A DNA stretch of 64,000 nt from positions 1,240,001 to 1,304,000 of the forward strand of contig NZ_WTYH01000001.1 of the NCBI RefSeq assembly GCF_009827335.1. The letters are read 5' to 3'. Positions 1 to 9,090 of this stretch are shown one piece after another. A program made the position numbers and the translations under genes. Position 1 is the stretch's first letter. Each line of letters opens with the position of its first letter. This DNA is from Aurantiacibacter arachoides (GTDB taxonomy: Bacteria; Pseudomonadota; Alphaproteobacteria; Sphingomonadales; Sphingomonadaceae). The notes beneath the pieces were generated by a model. That model saw only the letters and a program-made list of their open reading frames with translations, did not search any database and had not been told where the DNA came from.

Positions 1-320
1 GCCGGGACGGTGATGGCCACGTCAGCATCGCAGGGCGGCCCTTTGCCGTCACCCGCAAGTTCGTGGAGGATGCGCTGCGGATCGATCTCGTCGCCGAGGT
101 TGCGCGATTGCGGGTGCCGACGATGTTCCTGCACAGCCCGCTCGATCAGACGGTGGGCGTCGAAAACGCCGCAGAGCTGTTTGCCGCGGCCATGCATCCC
201 AAGAGCTTCGTCAGCCTCGACAATGCGGACCACTTGCTGCTGAGCGCTCGTGACGCTGAGTTCGCCGCCGGCATGATCGCCGCCTGGGCGCGCCATTACC
301 TGCCGATGCCGCAGGGATAA
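1..320 (+). CDS. Alpha/beta hydrolase, C-terminal part (5' end outside window)
   Basis: The reading frame is already open at base 3 and runs to a TAA at 318-320, so only about 105 C-terminal residues are visible. The visible part carries the catalytic-acid strand (LHSPLDQTVG) and the catalytic-histidine segment (SLDNADHLLL) of an alpha/beta hydrolase. This wording resembles the hydrolase half of bifunctional hydrolase/OsmC proteins. Here the protein stops right after the hydrolase fold (HYLPMPQG), so no C-terminal OsmC domain is present. Its stop codon abuts the stop codon of parE on the other strand. The substrate is unknown. The family is fairly sure and the exact role is not. Confidence 0.7.
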   Translation, partial: RDGDGHVSIAGRPFAVTRKFVEDALRIDLVAEVARLRVPTMFLHSPLDQTVGVENAAELFAAAMHPKSFVSLDNADHLLLSARDAEFAAGMIAAWARHYLPMPQG

Positions 321-2297
321 TCAGGCGTCGATCAGGTCGCGGTCCACTTCGCCGGCGCGGTTCTGGATGAAGTTGAAACGGTGTTCGGGGTTGCGGCCCA
401 TCAACTGGTCGACCAGTTCCTTCACCGCGTGCCGATCCTGGTGTTCGGCGGGCAGCGTGATGCGCGTGAGGGTGCGGCTGGCCGGGTCCATCGTCGTCTC
501 GCGCAGCTGGGCGGGGTTCATTTCGCCGAGGCCCTTGAACCGGCTGACTTCCACCTTCTTGCCCTTGAACAGCCCGGCTTCGATTTCCGCGCGGTGCGCG
601 TCGTCGCGGGCGTAGATGCTCTCCTTGTTGGCGGTCAGGCGGTAAAGCGGCGGCTGGGCGAGGTAGAGGTGACCGTTCCTCACCAGCTCAGGCATCTCCT
701 GGAAGAAGAACGTCATCAGCAACGTGGCGATGTGCGCGCCGTCGACATCGGCATCGGTCATGATGACGATCTTGTCGTACCGCAGCGCTTCCTCGTCATA
801 ATCCTTGCGCGTGCCGCAACCGAAGGCGAGCGTCAGGTCGGCGATCTCGGAATTGGCGCGGATCTTGTCGGCGCTGGCGCTGGCAACGTTCAGGATCTTG
901 CCGCGGATCGGCAGGATGGCCTGGGTCTTGCGATTGCGCGCCTGCTTGGCGCTGCCACCGGCGCTGTCGCCTTCCACGATGAACAGTTCGGTCTCGGCAT
1001 CGGTCTCGCCCGAACAATCGGTCAGCTTGCCGGGCAGGCGCAGCTTCTTGGCATTTGTCGCCGTCTTGCGCTTGATCTCGCGTTCCTGCTTGCGCTTCAG
1101 ACGTTCGTCCATGCGCTCCATCACGCTGCCCAGCAGGGCGCGGCCGCGATCCATGTTGTCTGCCAGGAAATGATCGAAATGATCGCGCACCGCGTTCTCT
1201 ACCAGGCGCGTGGCTTCCGGGCTGGTCAGCCGGTCCTTGGTCTGGCTCTGGAACTGCGGGTCGCGGATGAACACGCTGAGCATGATCTCCGCGCCGGTCA
1301 TCACGTCGTCGGCGGTGATGTCCTTGGCCTTTTTCACGCCGGTCAGTTCACCGAAAGCCCGCAGGCCCTTCGTCAGCGCGCCGCGCAGGCCCGCCTCGTG
1401 GGTGCCGCCATCGGGCGTGGGGACGGTGTTGCAGTACCAGCTGGTCGAGCCGTCCGACCACAGCGGCCAGGCGACAGCCCATTCGACGCGGCCCTGATCG
1501 TCGGCAAAGTCCTGCCGTCCGGTGAAGAAATCCGCGGTTACGCATTCACGCGCGCCGATCTGTTCGCGCAGGTGATCGGCAAGGCCGCCGGGGAACTGGA
1601 ACACCGCCTCTGCCGGCACGTCGTCGCTGACGAGCGCGGCCGCGCATTTCCAGCGGATCTCCACCCCGGCGTAGAGATAGGCCTTGGACCGGGCGAGCTG
1701 GAACAGCCGCTTCGGCTTGAACGCGCGGTCGCCGAAGATCTGAGTGTCGGGCACGAAGGTCACGCTGGTGCCGCGGCGGTTGGGCGTGTCACCCACCTTG
1801 TGCAGCGGACCCTGCGGATTGCCGCGGGAAAACTCCTGCGCGTGGACCTCCTTGTTGCGCGCCACTTCCACCCGCGTGTGACTGGACAACGCGTTGACGA
1901 CGGAGACGCCAACGCCGTGCAGGCCGCCGCTGGTGGCATAGGCCTTGCCGGAAAACTTGCCGCCCGAATGCAGCGTGGTCATGATGACTTCCAGCGTGGA
2001 CTTGCCGGGAAATTTCGGGTGTTCGTCCACCGGCATCCCGCGGCCGTTGTCGGTTATGGTTAGCCGGTTGCCTTCGTCCAGCATCATCTCGATACGGTTG
2101 GCGTGGCCGGCCACCGCCTCGTCCATGGAGTTGTCGAGCACCTCTGCGGCGAGGTGGTGCAGGGCACGCTCGTCGGTGCCGCCGATGTACATGCCGGGGC
2201 GACGGCGAACGGGCTCCAGCCCCTCCAGCACCTCGATCGCGGAAGAATCGTAATCGCCGCCCGAAGCCGGCAGGGTCTGGAACAGGTCATCGCTCAT
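321..2297 (-). CDS. parE: DNA topoisomerase IV subunit B (ParE)
   Basis: This is the ATPase subunit of the type IIA topoisomerase that decatenates daughter chromosomes together with ParC. At 658 residues it has the usual ParE length. It has an N-terminal GHKL ATPase (LDNSMDEA, ITDNGRGMP, GGLHGVGVSVVNA), a transducer domain, and a C-terminal TOPRIM domain with VEGDSAGGSAKQ and the metal-binding DADVDGAHI. GyrB would be longer, and the LPIRGKILNVASA region and compact size favour ParE. The gene is convergent with the hydrolase to its left, and the LpoA-like gene lies 61 bases upstream on the same strand. Confidence 0.95.
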   Translation of the reverse strand: MSDDLFQTLPASGGDYDSSAIEVLEGLEPVRRRPGMYIGGTDERALHHLAAEVLDNSMDEAVAGHANRIEMMLDEGNRLTITDNGRGMPVDEHPKFPGKSTLEVIMTTLHSGGKFSGKAYATSGGLHGVGVSVVNALSSHTRVEVARNKEVHAQEFSRGNPQGPLHKVGDTPNRRGTSVTFVPDTQIFGDRAFKPKRLFQLARSKAYLYAGVEIRWKCAAALVSDDVPAEAVFQFPGGLADHLREQIGARECVTADFFTGRQDFADDQGRVEWAVAWPLWSDGSTSWYCNTVPTPDGGTHEAGLRGALTKGLRAFGELTGVKKAKDITADDVMTGAEIMLSVFIRDPQFQSQTKDRLTSPEATRLVENAVRDHFDHFLADNMDRGRALLGSVMERMDERLKRKQEREIKRKTATNAKKLRLPGKLTDCSGETDAETELFIVEGDSAGGSAKQARNRKTQAILPIRGKILNVASASADKIRANSEIADLTLAFGCGTRKDYDEEALRYDKIVIMTDADVDGAHIATLLMTFFFQEMPELVRNGHLYLAQPPLYRLTANKESIYARDDAHRAEIEAGLFKGKKVEVSRFKGLGEMNPAQLRETTMDPASRTLTRITLPAEHQDRHAVKELVDQLMGRNPEHRFNFIQNRAGEVDRDLIDA

Positions 2298-2358
2298 GGC
2301 ACCGGCTATAGGCGGCAGGAATCCTTCCGTTCAAGACGGGGGACGCGCTTTTCCGGCG

Positions 2359-3531
2359 CTAGAACCCGGTCGGCGCCGGATCGACCACGGTAAAGGCGCC
2401 ATTGCCGATCTGACGGACCTCCAGCGCCCGCTGGCCCACGCCGTCGGGCATGAAGCGGATCGCTCCGTCCAGTCCCAGGAAGCCGCCCGCGTCGGTCAGC
2501 AGCCCGGCGGGAAGCGCGCGGCCCGGCTGCCAGTCACGGCTGAGACGCAGCGTCAGCAGCACCGCGTCATACCCAAGCGTGGCGATGCGGTAGGGCTGGT
2601 CGCCGAAGCGCGAGGCGTAACTTTGCGCGAACTGGCGATAGCGGGCATCGGGCACGGCGGCGAACCAGGCTCCGCGCAGGGCGCCGGTGCGAGTAAGGGC
2701 ATCCTCCCGGCTCCACAGTTCGGTGCCGATGATCGAGGGCAGCGCGTCGCCTGTATTCTTCAGGCGCGGGGCCGCCATCGCGGCAAGCCGCGCACCATCG
2801 GCGATCAGCACGGTATCGTAGCCCCCGGCCGCGCGCAGCCGGTCTGCGGAGGACAGGATCGAGGTATTGTTGCGATCGTATCGCTCGATCCCCACCACGC
2901 GTCCGCCAAGTGCGGTGACCGCCTGCTCGAGCGCGTTGAGCGCCCGGTCGCCATAATCCCCGCGCGGGGCCAGCACCGCAAAGGTGCGCGCGCCCTGGGC
3001 GATGGCAAAGGCGGCGGTCCGGGCGACCGATTGGTCAGGAACGTGCCCCATCACGAAGACGCCATCCTGCGCGACCGATACATCATTGGAAAAGGTGATG
3101 AGCGGCACGTTGGCACCGCGCGCCTCCGCCAGAACCGGATCCACGTTGTCCCGCACCAAGGGGCCCAGGATCAGGCGATTGCCGTCCGCCACGGCGCGGC
3201 GCGCGGCCTCTGCCGCACCGCTGCCGGTATCGTAGGTGGTGATGCGAAGGTTATCGGCCCCGGTATCGAGCAACGCCATCGTCGAAGCGTTGGCGATCGA
3301 CTGGCCGACCTCGCTGTTGCTGCCCGACAAAGGCACCAGCAGCGCCACGCGATGCCGCTCCGTATCGGCCGGCAGCAGGTCGGCATCGGGCGCGGATGGT
3401 GCGGGCGGCGGCGTGTTCGCCACGGGTTCGTTGTAGACCGGGGCATCGGTACCACCGGGAATGACCGCGCAGCCTGCCAGCGTCACCGCGCCCAGGCTGG
3501 CCATCACGAGACGTTTCACCTTGCCGAACAT
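2359..3531 (-). CDS. Penicillin-binding protein activator, LpoA/LppC-like lipoprotein
   Basis: This 390-residue outer-membrane lipoprotein has a signal peptide ending in a lipobox (LAGC, lipidated Cys21). A Pro/Ala linker follows, then a periplasmic-binding-protein type I fold (VALLVPLSGSNSEVGQSIAN, LILGPLVRDNV, VPLITFSND, GYDAVLLTL). In Enterobacteria the LpoA family activates penicillin-binding proteins through this fold. Its position divergent from rsmI with yraN nearby matches the lpoA-rsmI-yraN neighbourhood known in other proteobacteria, which supports the family call. The start lies only 38 bases from the preferred rsmI start, so the two promoters must overlap. A generic ABC-transporter binding lipoprotein is the main alternative. 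Confidence 0.8.
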   Translation of the reverse strand: MFGKVKRLVMASLGAVTLAGCAVIPGGTDAPVYNEPVANTPPPAPSAPDADLLPADTERHRVALLVPLSGSNSEVGQSIANASTMALLDTGADNLRITTYDTGSGAAEAARRAVADGNRLILGPLVRDNVDPVLAEARGANVPLITFSNDVSVAQDGVFVMGHVPDQSVARTAAFAIAQGARTFAVLAPRGDYGDRALNALEQAVTALGGRVVGIERYDRNNTSILSSADRLRAAGGYDTVLIADGARLAAMAAPRLKNTGDALPSIIGTELWSREDALTRTGALRGAWFAAVPDARYRQFAQSYASRFGDQPYRIATLGYDAVLLTLRLSRDWQPGRALPAGLLTDAGGFLGLDGAIRFMPDGVGQRALEVRQIGNGAFTVVDPAPTGF

Positions 3532-3569
3532 GCTTGCCGTCTCCTGCCCTCGCGTCCAAGGGTCCGCAT

Positions 3570-4412
3570 GTGAACGATGAAAGTGCGACCCTCCCGCCCG
3601 GCTTGTATATCGTCGCGACGCCGATTGGCAATCTTGGCGACATCACCAGGCGCGCCGCCGACGTGCTGGCGCGATGCGACGGAATTGCCTGCGAAGATAC
3701 CCGCGTCACGCACAAGCTGATGCGTCATCTCGGCATTTCGAAACCGCTGTGGCGCTATGACGATCACAGTGCCCCCAACGATCGCGCGCGGCTGGTGGAA
3801 TCCATGAAGACCCGCGCCGTGGCGCTGGTAAGCGACGCGGGCATGCCGCTGGTGTCCGATCCCGGCTATCGGTTGGTGCAGGATGCGAGGGCCGCGGGCC
3901 TGCCGGTCACGGCGCTGCCGGGCGCAAACGCGCCGCTTACCGCGCTGGCGCTGTCGGGCCTGCCCAACGACCGGTTCCTGTTCGCCGGGTTCCTGCCGTC
4001 CAAGGACAAGGCCCGGCAAGACGTTCTGGCCGAGCTTGGCAGGGTGCAGGCGACCCTGATCTTCTTCGATACCGCGCCGCGCCTGGTGAAGAGTCTCGCC
4101 GCCATTGCCGCCGTCCTTCCGGGGCGCGAGGTGGCCGTGGCGCGGGAACTGACCAAACTGTACGAGGAATGTCGCAGCGGCAGCGCCGAAGCGTTGCTTG
4201 ACCATTACACCGCGCACCCGCCCCGGGGAGAGATCGTGCTCCTCGTCGGCCCGCCCGTGGAAACCGTGTCGAGCGAGGATGACGCCGACACGATGTTGCG
4301 CGAATTGCTCAGCACCGAAAAGGCGTCACGCGCAGTCGCCGAGGTCGCCCGGGTGACCGGGCTCGACCGCAAGGCGCTCTATGCCCGCGCGATGGAATTG
4401 AAGGGCGAATGA
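3570..4412 (+). CDS. rsmI: 16S rRNA 2'-O-ribose C1402 methyltransferase RsmI
   Basis: RsmI is an SAM-dependent methyltransferase of the tetrapyrrole-methylase fold that modifies C1402 in the ribosomal decoding centre. The protein shows IVATPIGNLGD near the N-terminus, CEDTRVT, SDAGMPLVSDPG and a C-terminal helical domain ending KALYARAMELKG. I chose GTG at 3570 (280 residues) because AAGGG lies 7 bases upstream and the family starts just before this point. A TTG at 3534 would add 12 residues. The end overlaps yraN by ATGA. Confidence 0.93.
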   Translation: MNDESATLPPGLYIVATPIGNLGDITRRAADVLARCDGIACEDTRVTHKLMRHLGISKPLWRYDDHSAPNDRARLVESMKTRAVALVSDAGMPLVSDPGYRLVQDARAAGLPVTALPGANAPLTALALSGLPNDRFLFAGFLPSKDKARQDVLAELGRVQATLIFFDTAPRLVKSLAAIAAVLPGREVAVARELTKLYEECRSGSAEALLDHYTAHPPRGEIVLLVGPPVETVSSEDDADTMLRELLSTEKASRAVAEVARVTGLDRKALYARAMELKGE

Positions 4413-4759
4413 AGCGCCAGCTTGCCGAGAGCAGCGGCCGCGATGCCGAGGCCCGGGCCGCGCGCTGGCTGGAACAGCAGGGCTACGAGGTGCTGGCCCG
4501 GCGGGTAAAGACCAAGGCGGGCGAGATCGACCTGATCGCGCGGACGCATGGCCTCGTCGCTTTCGTCGAGGTCAAGTGGCGGCACCGCGCCGCCGACCTG
4601 GACTTCGCCATCGACGAACACCGCCTCGCCCGCGTTGCCGCCGCGACCGGGGCCGTGGCGCATCTCTACGCTACCGGCGGGGAAGACATCCGCATCGACG
4701 TGATCCTGCTTGCGCCCGGCATGGAGCCCCGCCACATCGTCAACGCCTGGCAGCCATAG
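4409..4759 (+). CDS. YraN family protein (UPF0102), endonuclease-like fold
   Basis: This 116-residue protein has the conserved YraN pattern: RDAEARAARWLEQQGYEVLARR, then AGEIDLIA and FVEVKWR. The E-x-D followed by ExK arrangement is the catalytic layout of the restriction-endonuclease-like (PD-(D/E)XK) fold, but no substrate is established for the family. It overlaps rsmI by four bases (ATGA), so it is probably translated by coupling, and gshB follows after 33 bases. It is part of the conserved rsmI-yraN pair. Confidence 0.88.
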   Translation: MKRQLAESSGRDAEARAARWLEQQGYEVLARRVKTKAGEIDLIARTHGLVAFVEVKWRHRAADLDFAIDEHRLARVAAATGAVAHLYATGGEDIRIDVILLAPGMEPRHIVNAWQP

Positions 4760-4792
4760 GGGTTCGCCCGGCGCAAGATGATCGGAAAACCC

Positions 4793-5764
4793 ATGTCTCT
4801 AAGAGTAGCTGTCCAGATGGATCCGCTGGAAACCGTCAACATCGCCGGCGACAGTTCGTTCGCGCTGATGCTGGCGGCACAGGCGCGCGGGCACGCGCTG
4901 TGGGAGTATGACGTCAGGACGCTGAGCTGGCAGGACGGCAGGGTCTGCGCCTGGGCGCGGCCCGTCAGCCATGTGCAGCGCGTGCCGGGCGAGCATTTCC
5001 GCGCCGGAGAGCGGCAGAAGATCGATCTTGCCGCAGACATCGACGTGGTCCTCATGCGGCAGGATCCGCCGTTCGACCTCGGCTACATCAGTGCGGCGCT
5101 CCTGCTCGACCGGTTGAAGGGCACGACGCTTGTCAGCAACGACCCGCGCGAGGTGATCAACGCGCCCGAGAAAATGTACGTCCTGGATTACGCGCGCTTC
5201 ATGCCCCCCACGCTCGTCACCCGTGTGCTGGACGACGTGCGCGCCTTTCAGCGCAAACACGGCGCCATCGTGGTCAAGCCGCTGCACGGCAACGGTGGCA
5301 AGGCGATCTTCCGCATCGATGCCGATGGCACCAACCTGTCTGCCCTGTTCGAGGTGTTCAACCAGACCTGGCCCGAACCGCACATGGTGCAGCCGTTCCT
5401 TCCCAGCGTGAGCCAGGGCGACAAACGCATCGTGCTGATCGACGGCGAAGTGGCAGGCGCGATCAACCGGCGGCCGGGGGAAGGGGAGTTCCGGTCCAAC
5501 CTGGCGCAAGGCGGCAGCGCCGAGGCGACGCAGCTGACGGAGCGCGAGCAGGAAATCTGCGACGCCATGGGGCCGGACCTGAAACGCCGCGGCCTGACCT
5601 TTGTCGGCATCGACGTGATCGGCGGTGAGTGGCTTACCGAAATCAACGTCACCAGCCCCACCGGCATCGTCTCCATCGACGCGTTTAACGGCACCGACAC
5701 GCCGGGTCTTATCTGGGATGCGCTGGAGCGCCGCCACGCGGCGATGGTCGGCGAACGCGCTTAG
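4793..5764 (+). CDS. gshB: Glutathione synthetase
   Basis: This ATP-grasp enzyme joins gamma-glutamylcysteine and glycine in the last step of glutathione synthesis. Family motifs are LRVAVQMDPLE at the start, MRQDPPFDLGY, NDPREVINAPEKMY, VVKPLHGNGGKAIFR (ATP-grasp loop) and INVTSPTGI near the end. ATG 4793 (323 residues) is preferred because GGA lies about 9 bases upstream and GshB proteins start right before LRVAVQMDP. An in-frame ATG at 4778 would add five residues. It is the third gene of the rsmI-yraN-gshB run. Confidence 0.93.
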   Translation: MSLRVAVQMDPLETVNIAGDSSFALMLAAQARGHALWEYDVRTLSWQDGRVCAWARPVSHVQRVPGEHFRAGERQKIDLAADIDVVLMRQDPPFDLGYISAALLLDRLKGTTLVSNDPREVINAPEKMYVLDYARFMPPTLVTRVLDDVRAFQRKHGAIVVKPLHGNGGKAIFRIDADGTNLSALFEVFNQTWPEPHMVQPFLPSVSQGDKRIVLIDGEVAGAINRRPGEGEFRSNLAQGGSAEATQLTEREQEICDAMGPDLKRRGLTFVGIDVIGGEWLTEINVTSPTGIVSIDAFNGTDTPGLIWDALERRHAAMVGERA

Positions 5765-5796
5765 GACCGAACCAGCGCCTTGGCCGTTACTGGCGA

Positions 5797-6411
5797 ATGG
5801 ACTATCTGATCATCGACCTCATCCAGCGCGGCGGATACCTCGGCATCTTCCTGTTGATGGCATTGGAAAACGTCGTTCCGCCCGTGCCCAGCGAGGTCAT
5901 CATGGGGGTGGGCGGCCTGCTCGTCCACCAGGGCAAGATGGAATTCTGGCCGCTGCTTCTGATCGGCACGCTCGGCACCACGGCGGGCAATTATTTCTGG
6001 TACTGGATCGGTGACAAGTGGGGCTTCGAGCGGCTCGAACCTTTCGTGGAGCGATGGGGCCGCTGGCTGACGCTGGACTGGGAGCACATTGTCACGGCGC
6101 AGCTGTTCTTCGTTCGCAAGGGTCACTGGGTGGTCTTCTTCCTGCGCTTTTCGCCCTTTCTGCGCACCATCGTATCGCTGCCGGCAGGCCTTGCGCACAT
6201 GCGGCTGTGGAAGTTCTTCGGCTACACCTTTGCCGGCTCGCTGATCTGGAATGCGCTGCTGATAAAGGGCGGGCAGTGGCTAGGCAGCTATCTGGAGGAT
6301 TCGCAGGAAATCCTTGCCTGGATCATCCTGGGCCTGATCGGGCTGGGCATCATCTTCTACATCTGGCGGGTAATTACCTGGGTGCCGCGGGAGAAGCGAT
6401 CGGCGGACTAG
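5797..6411 (+). CDS. DedA family membrane protein
   Basis: The 204-residue protein belongs to the DedA/SNARE-associated (VTT) family of inner-membrane proteins. Some members act in undecaprenyl-phosphate or phospholipid recycling and envelope homeostasis. It has the diagnostic ENVVPPVPSEVIM re-entrant segment near residues 24-36, GTTAGNYFWYWIG, and the second re-entrant segment FLRFSPFLRTIVSLPAG, plus C-terminal transmembrane helices ending in a basic tail. Its TAG stop overlaps the xerC stop on the other strand through the palindrome CTAG. The specific substrate cannot be told from sequence. Confidence 0.9.
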   Translation: MDYLIIDLIQRGGYLGIFLLMALENVVPPVPSEVIMGVGGLLVHQGKMEFWPLLLIGTLGTTAGNYFWYWIGDKWGFERLEPFVERWGRWLTLDWEHIVTAQLFFVRKGHWVVFFLRFSPFLRTIVSLPAGLAHMRLWKFFGYTFAGSLIWNALLIKGGQWLGSYLEDSQEILAWIILGLIGLGIIFYIWRVITWVPREKRSAD

Positions 6412-7307
6412 TCCCGTTCCCGTGGGTGCGCTCCGCGATACGCATCGAGCAGCGCGGCCGCGTCGACTTTCGTGTAGATCTGCGTCGAGCCAAGGCTGGC
6501 ATGACCCAGCAGTTCCTGCAAGGTCCTGAGGTCGGCGCCCGCGCCCAGCAAATGCGTCGCGAAGCTGTGGCGCAGCGCATGGGGCGTGGCGGTATCGGGC
6601 AGGCCGAGCGCCTTTCGCGCCCGCGCCATCGCCTTTTGCACCATGCCCTGGCCTAGCGGCCCACCCTTGGCCCCGCGGAACAGCGGTTGTCCCCGTTCAA
6701 GGGGCCAGGGACAGGCGACGGCGTAGGCCGCCACCGCCTCTCGCACTACCGGCAGCAGCGGGACGAGCCGTTGTTTGTTCCCCTTGCCGGTGACCATCAG
6801 CGTTTCGCTCAATGGCAGATCTTCTGCCTTGAGCGACAAGGACTCGGCAATGCGCAGGCCCGCGCCGTACATCAGCAACAGCACCGCCACGTCGCGCTTG
6901 CCGATCCAGTCCTCGGCGGCGCTTTCGGCAACGACGGCGGCAAGGTTGGCCGCTTCGTCCGGCGTGACCGGGCGGGGGAGGCCCTTCTTGATGCGCGGCC
7001 CGCGAAGGCGCGGCTCGCTACCTGCATCGGCGCCCGCCTGTTCGCGGGCGTAGGTGACGAAAACCTTTAGCGCGGACAGTTCGCGCGCCGCCGACGCGTT
7101 CGACAGACTTTCGGCGCGCCGGGCGGCAAGCTGCCCCCGCAGATCGCGCGTGGTGAGGGCGGCAACCTGCTGCCAGTCGGGCGCGTCCCAGCGTGTCAGC
7201 AGCCGCGCCGCGGTGGCGACGTAGGCCCGCACCGTGTGGGGAGAGCGACGTTGCCCGATGGCGAGATGATGGCGCCACTGCTCGAGCAGGTCGGCGGCCT
7301 CGCTCAT
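6408..7307 (-). CDS. xerC: Tyrosine recombinase XerC
   Basis: XerC acts with XerD at dif to resolve chromosome dimers. The protein has an N-terminal SAM-like core-binding domain (HHLAIGQRRSPHTVRAYVA) and a catalytic domain with YGAGLRIAE (Arg I), HALRHSFATH (His-x-x-Arg), GHASLGSTQIYT (His and the nucleophile Tyr). The start is set at ATG 7307 (299 residues) because it forms an ATGA overlap with the hemW stop and matches family length. An upstream in-frame extension has Arg-rich sequence unlike any Xer protein. XerD is the main alternative. It is the last gene of rph-rdgB-hemW-xerC. Confidence 0.88.
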   Translation of the reverse strand: MSEAADLLEQWRHHLAIGQRRSPHTVRAYVATAARLLTRWDAPDWQQVAALTTRDLRGQLAARRAESLSNASAARELSALKVFVTYAREQAGADAGSEPRLRGPRIKKGLPRPVTPDEAANLAAVVAESAAEDWIGKRDVAVLLLMYGAGLRIAESLSLKAEDLPLSETLMVTGKGNKQRLVPLLPVVREAVAAYAVACPWPLERGQPLFRGAKGGPLGQGMVQKAMARARKALGLPDTATPHALRHSFATHLLGAGADLRTLQELLGHASLGSTQIYTKVDAAALLDAYRGAHPRERD

Positions 7308-8455
7308 GCCGTGACGAGCGCGTCTGCGACGAGGCGCGGCAGGATGGCATCGAGCAGCGGCATGCCCTGCTCGGTCACGCCAAGCCGTTCCCCTGCGCGC
7401 CACGCAAGGCCGATCGCACACAGGTGCTCGAGCTGATCCGGGTCGATCAGCCTGTCTCTCGCCATACCGAAGCGCCCGGCGAGCGCTGCGATGTCGATGC
7501 CTTCTGCCAGGCGCAGGCCCATCAGCAGCGCCTCGCTCGCCTGCTCTGCCGCGCCGAGTGCGCGTTCTTCCTGCAACCCGTGGCCGTTGCGCCCTACGGC
7601 GGACAGCCAGTTCTCGGGTTTCTTGTGTCGCAGCGTGGCAAGACCGCCGCGCCGTCCGTGCGCGCCGGGGCCGATGCCGGCGTAGTCGCGATAGCGCCAG
7701 TAGGCGAGGTTGTGCCGGCTTTCTTCGCCCGCGCGGGCATGGTTGCTGATCTCGTAGGCCGGAAGGCCCGCCGCGGTCGCAGTTTCGCGGGTCAGCGTGA
7801 AAAGGTCCGCCGCCGCGTCATCATCCAGCGGCGTAAAACCGCCCAGACGGACATCGGTGGCAAAACGGGTGCCGGGCTCTATCGTCAATTGGTAGAGCGA
7901 GAGGTGCCCGGTGCCCAGGCCAAGCGCACGGGTCAGTTGCTTGTCCCAGTCGTCCACGTTCTGGCCGGGAAGGGCATAGATCAGGTCGAAACTGACGCGT
8001 CCGAACACCCGCTGCGCCACCTCCAACGCGGCCAGCCCTTCGCGCGCGTCGTGCAGCCGGCCAAGGAAGCGCAGGGCTTCATCCTCCAGCGATTGCAGGC
8101 CGAGCGAGGTGCGGTTCACGCCCGCCGCCGCAAGGTCAGCGAACTTCGCCGCCTCGACCGAGCTGGGATTGGCCTCCAGCGTGATTTCGATGTCAGGTGC
8201 AAAGCCCCACAGCCTCTCCACCTCGGCCAGCAGCGCGGCGACCAGCGCCGGCGGCATCAGCGACGGCGTGCCGCCACCGAAGAAGATCGATTCGAGCCTT
8301 TCACCGCCCGCCCTTTCCGCCTCGTGCCGCAGGTCTGCCAGCAAGGCCGCCTGCCAGGCTGCCACGTCCACGACCTCGCGGACGTGCGAATTGAAATCGC
8401 AGTACGGGCATTTGGCGAGGCAGAACGGCCAGTGGATGTAGAGGGCGCGGGCCAT
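7304..8455 (-). CDS. hemW: Radical SAM heme chaperone HemW
   Basis: HemW is a heme chaperone related to oxygen-independent coproporphyrinogen III oxidase. The 383-residue protein starts with IHWPFCLAKCPYCDF, the CX3CX2C site for the 4Fe-4S cluster, followed by FFGGGTPS, LGLQS, and the HNLAYW segment typical of HemW. The HemN-type extra N-terminal region is absent, which favours HemW over HemN. Rdg B ends 5 bases upstream and xerC overlaps downstream by ATGA, so these are one transcription unit. Confidence 0.92.
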   Translation of the reverse strand: MARALYIHWPFCLAKCPYCDFNSHVREVVDVAAWQAALLADLRHEAERAGGERLESIFFGGGTPSLMPPALVAALLAEVERLWGFAPDIEITLEANPSSVEAAKFADLAAAGVNRTSLGLQSLEDEALRFLGRLHDAREGLAALEVAQRVFGRVSFDLIYALPGQNVDDWDKQLTRALGLGTGHLSLYQLTIEPGTRFATDVRLGGFTPLDDDAAADLFTLTRETATAAGLPAYEISNHARAGEESRHNLAYWRYRDYAGIGPGAHGRRGGLATLRHKKPENWLSAVGRNGHGLQEERALGAAEQASEALLMGLRLAEGIDIAALAGRFGMARDRLIDPDQLEHLCAIGLAWRAGERLGVTEQGMPLLDAILPRLVADALVTA

Positions 8456-8460
8456 GCGGA

Positions 8461-9090
8461 TCAGGCGCCGAACTGGTCGGCCCTGAGCTTGGCAAAGGCG
8501 TTGGCGCGGTGACTGATGCCGTGCTTTTCGGAAGGGTCGATCTCAGCGAAGGTATGCTCACGCCCCTCGGGCACGAAGGCCGGGTCGTAGCCGAAGCCCA
8601 GATCGCCGCGCGGCGGCCAGGTGAACTGCCCGGCAACCGTGCCCTCGTAGATCGCGTGCTCGCCGTCTGGCCAGGCCAGCGCGAGCACGCAGTGAAAGGC
8701 ACAGGCCCGCGACGTGTCCGGCCCCTGCTGCTGCAGCAGCCCCTCCACCTTGCCCATGGCCATGTACCAGTCGCGCCCCGGATCGCCCTCGAACCATTGC
8801 CGCTCGGCCCAGTCGGCGGTGTAGACGCCGGGCCGCCCGCCCAGTGCCTCGACCGACAGGCCACTGTCGTCGGCAAGGGCGGGGAGGCCCGAAGCCTCCG
8901 CCGCCGCGCGCGCCTTGATCAGCGCATTGGCAACGAACGTGCGCCCCGTTTCCGCCGGTTCGGGCAAGCCAAGCGCGCCGGCCGATACGCAATCCACCCC
9001 GTGCGGCGCGAGCAGGGCGGAAATCTCCCGCAGCTTGCCGGCGTTGTGCGTGGCGATCACCAGCTTGCCGGAACCGAGCGCCCGGGTCAC
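8461..9090 (-). CDS. rdgB: XTP/dITP diphosphatase (RdgB/HAM1)
   Basis: RdgB cleans the nucleotide pool by hydrolysing dITP, dXTP and related non-canonical purine triphosphates to the monophosphate. The 209-residue protein has [54 protein letters not shown] and [10 protein letters not shown], covering the whole Ham1 fold. It starts with GTG at 9090, which overlaps the rph stop as GTGA, so translation is probably coupled to rph. The rph-rdgB-hemW order is common in alphaproteobacteria. Confidence 0.94.
   Translation of the reverse strand: MTRALGSGKLVIATHNAGKLREISALLAPHGVDCVSAGALGLPEPAETGRTFVANALIKARAAAEASGLPALADDSGLSVEALGGRPGVYTADWAERQWFEGDPGRDWYMAMGKVEGLLQQQGPDTSRACAFHCVLALAWPDGEHAIYEGTVAGQFTWPPRGDLGFGYDPAFVPEGREHTFAEIDPSEKHGISHRANAFAKLRADQFGA

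Noticed and set aside
381..2063. 560-codon plus-strand frame inside parE
   Set aside because: The parE product is complete and motif-rich. The opposite frame is open only because of third-position GC bias.
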